A DNA stretch of 45,980 nt, taken from contig PLZD01000010.1 of the NCBI GenBank assembly GCA_003151975.1, positions 267,788 to 313,767 of the forward strand, read 5' to 3'. How positions within the stretch are numbered: the first letter of the stretch is position 1; each line of letters begins with the position of its first letter. The translations under genes were made by a program, and so were the position numbers. The notes beneath the pieces were generated by a model. It was given only the letters and a program-made list of their open reading frames with translations, did no database searches and was not told the DNA's origin. This document shows positions 45,581 through 45,980 of the stretch, piece by piece. This stretch comes from Elusimicrobiota bacterium. Lineage in GTDB: Bacteria > Elusimicrobiota > Elusimicrobia > UBA1565 > UBA9628.

Positions 45581-45892
45581 ATGTACGCTATTATCGAAAC
45601 AGGCGGTCGGCAGTTCTGGGTCGTTCCAGGCGAAAAGATCACGGTTGAAAAGCTCGAGGCCCCGAAGGGCCAAGAGCTCACCTTCGACGCCCTTTGGGCG
45701 GTTCAGGAAGGCAAGGACGGCGGCGAACCCGTCGCGTCCCGCAAGGCCAAGGTCGTCGCAGAGGTCGTGGGAGCCGCTAGCGGCCCCAAGATCGTGGTTT
45801 TCAAGAGAAGGCAGAAAAAGGCCTACAAGAAGATGCAGGGTCACCGTCAGCACCTGACCAACATCCTCATCAAGGCGATTTCTTTCAACTAA
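45581..45892 (+). CDS. rplU: Ribosomal protein L21
   Basis: 103 aa: [20 protein letters not shown] at the N-terminus and [20 protein letters not shown] near the C-terminus are typical of bL21, which binds 23S rRNA. Followed 4 bases later by rpmA, the conserved pairing. Confidence 0.96.
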   Translation: MYAIIETGGRQFWVVPGEKITVEKLEAPKGQELTFDALWAVQEGKDGGEPVASRKAKVVAEVVGAASGPKIVVFKRRQKKAYKKMQGHRQHLTNILIKAISFN

Positions 45893-45896
45893 TAAC

Positions 45897-45980
45897 ATGG
45901 CACACACGAAAGCACAAGGTTCATCCTCCAACGGCCGCGACAGTCAGGGACAGCGCCTCGGCGTCAAGCGCTACGGCGGC
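45897..45980 (+). CDS. rpmA: Ribosomal protein L27, N-terminal part (runs off the right edge)
   Basis: 28 codons: [28 protein letters not shown] matches the start of bL27 (the flexible tail reaching the peptidyl-transferase centre). It starts directly with MAHTK and lacks the cleaved extension of Firmicutes. ATG at 45897. Confidence 0.93.
   Translation, partial: MAHTKAQGSSSNGRDSQGQRLGVKRYGG

Noticed and set aside
1-45980. CRISPR arrays, prophage genes, insertion sequences with transposase
   Set aside because: No regularly spaced repeats, phage structural genes or transposase were seen on either strand; the only mobile-like element is the palindrome at 28527-28638.

Overview
The window is a dense, high-GC stretch of bacterial chromosome carrying house-keeping, envelope and regulatory genes. 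It suggests a Gram-negative-type bacterium. The evidence is a phosphatidylserine/phosphatidylethanolamine pathway (psd, pssA), prepilins of the type IV pilus/type II secretion kind, a periplasmic adaptor-like protein and a bacterial alpha-2-macroglobulin. The mix (B12-dependent NrdJ, flavin-dependent ThyX, many pilin-like proteins, membrane-fused spermidine-synthase-like proteins) fits an uncultured lineage such as Elusimicrobiota. That placement is an inference from gene content, not a phylogenetic result. ThyX plus NrdJ would allow DNA precursor synthesis with or without oxygen.

Layout. 1-4638 (minus): the first codons of glgC, then an adaptor-like protein, thyX, a secreted chelatase-fold protein, a lone receiver domain and a beta-propeller-like protein, all overlapping by 4-26 bases. 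4658-8324 (plus): an unrecognised 440-aa protein, an amidinohydrolase of the DDAH/arginine deiminase fold, and two secreted proteins. 8321-13173 (mostly minus): a small secreted protein, a secreted subtilase, a histidine kinase with its receiver protein, and two small membrane proteins. 13185-19208 (minus): a 2007-aa alpha-2-macroglobulin. 19342-20380 (plus): a BrnT-type toxin, its antitoxin and a ferritin-like protein. 20356-24760: three GT-C-type membrane proteins. 24793-26355 (plus): tRNA-Leu(UAA), psd and pssA. 26300-30185 (minus): tmk, holB, metG and an LssY_C-domain protein, with a 112-bp palindromic repeat between holB and metG. 30227-32692 (plus) and 32625-35555 (minus): two convergent membrane proteins with spermidine-synthase-like domains. 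The second is the last gene of a minor-pilin operon (40316 to 32625) headed by an 889-aa prepilin. 40365-42370: a sensor kinase and a divergent OmpR-type regulator. 42367-45329 (minus): a zinc-ribbon membrane protein and nrdJ. 45581-45980 (plus): rplU and the start of rpmA.

Two architectural traits stand out. Most first genes of transcription units have a sigma70-like -10 hexamer ending 7-8 bases before the start codon, so their mRNAs should be leaderless or nearly so. Neighbouring genes usually overlap: same-strand genes through ATGA or GTGA, and convergent genes through their 3' ends, twice by sharing a CTAG palindrome that supplies TAG to both. No stretch longer than about 250 bases lacks a gene. 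No CRISPR array, prophage or transposase gene was seen.
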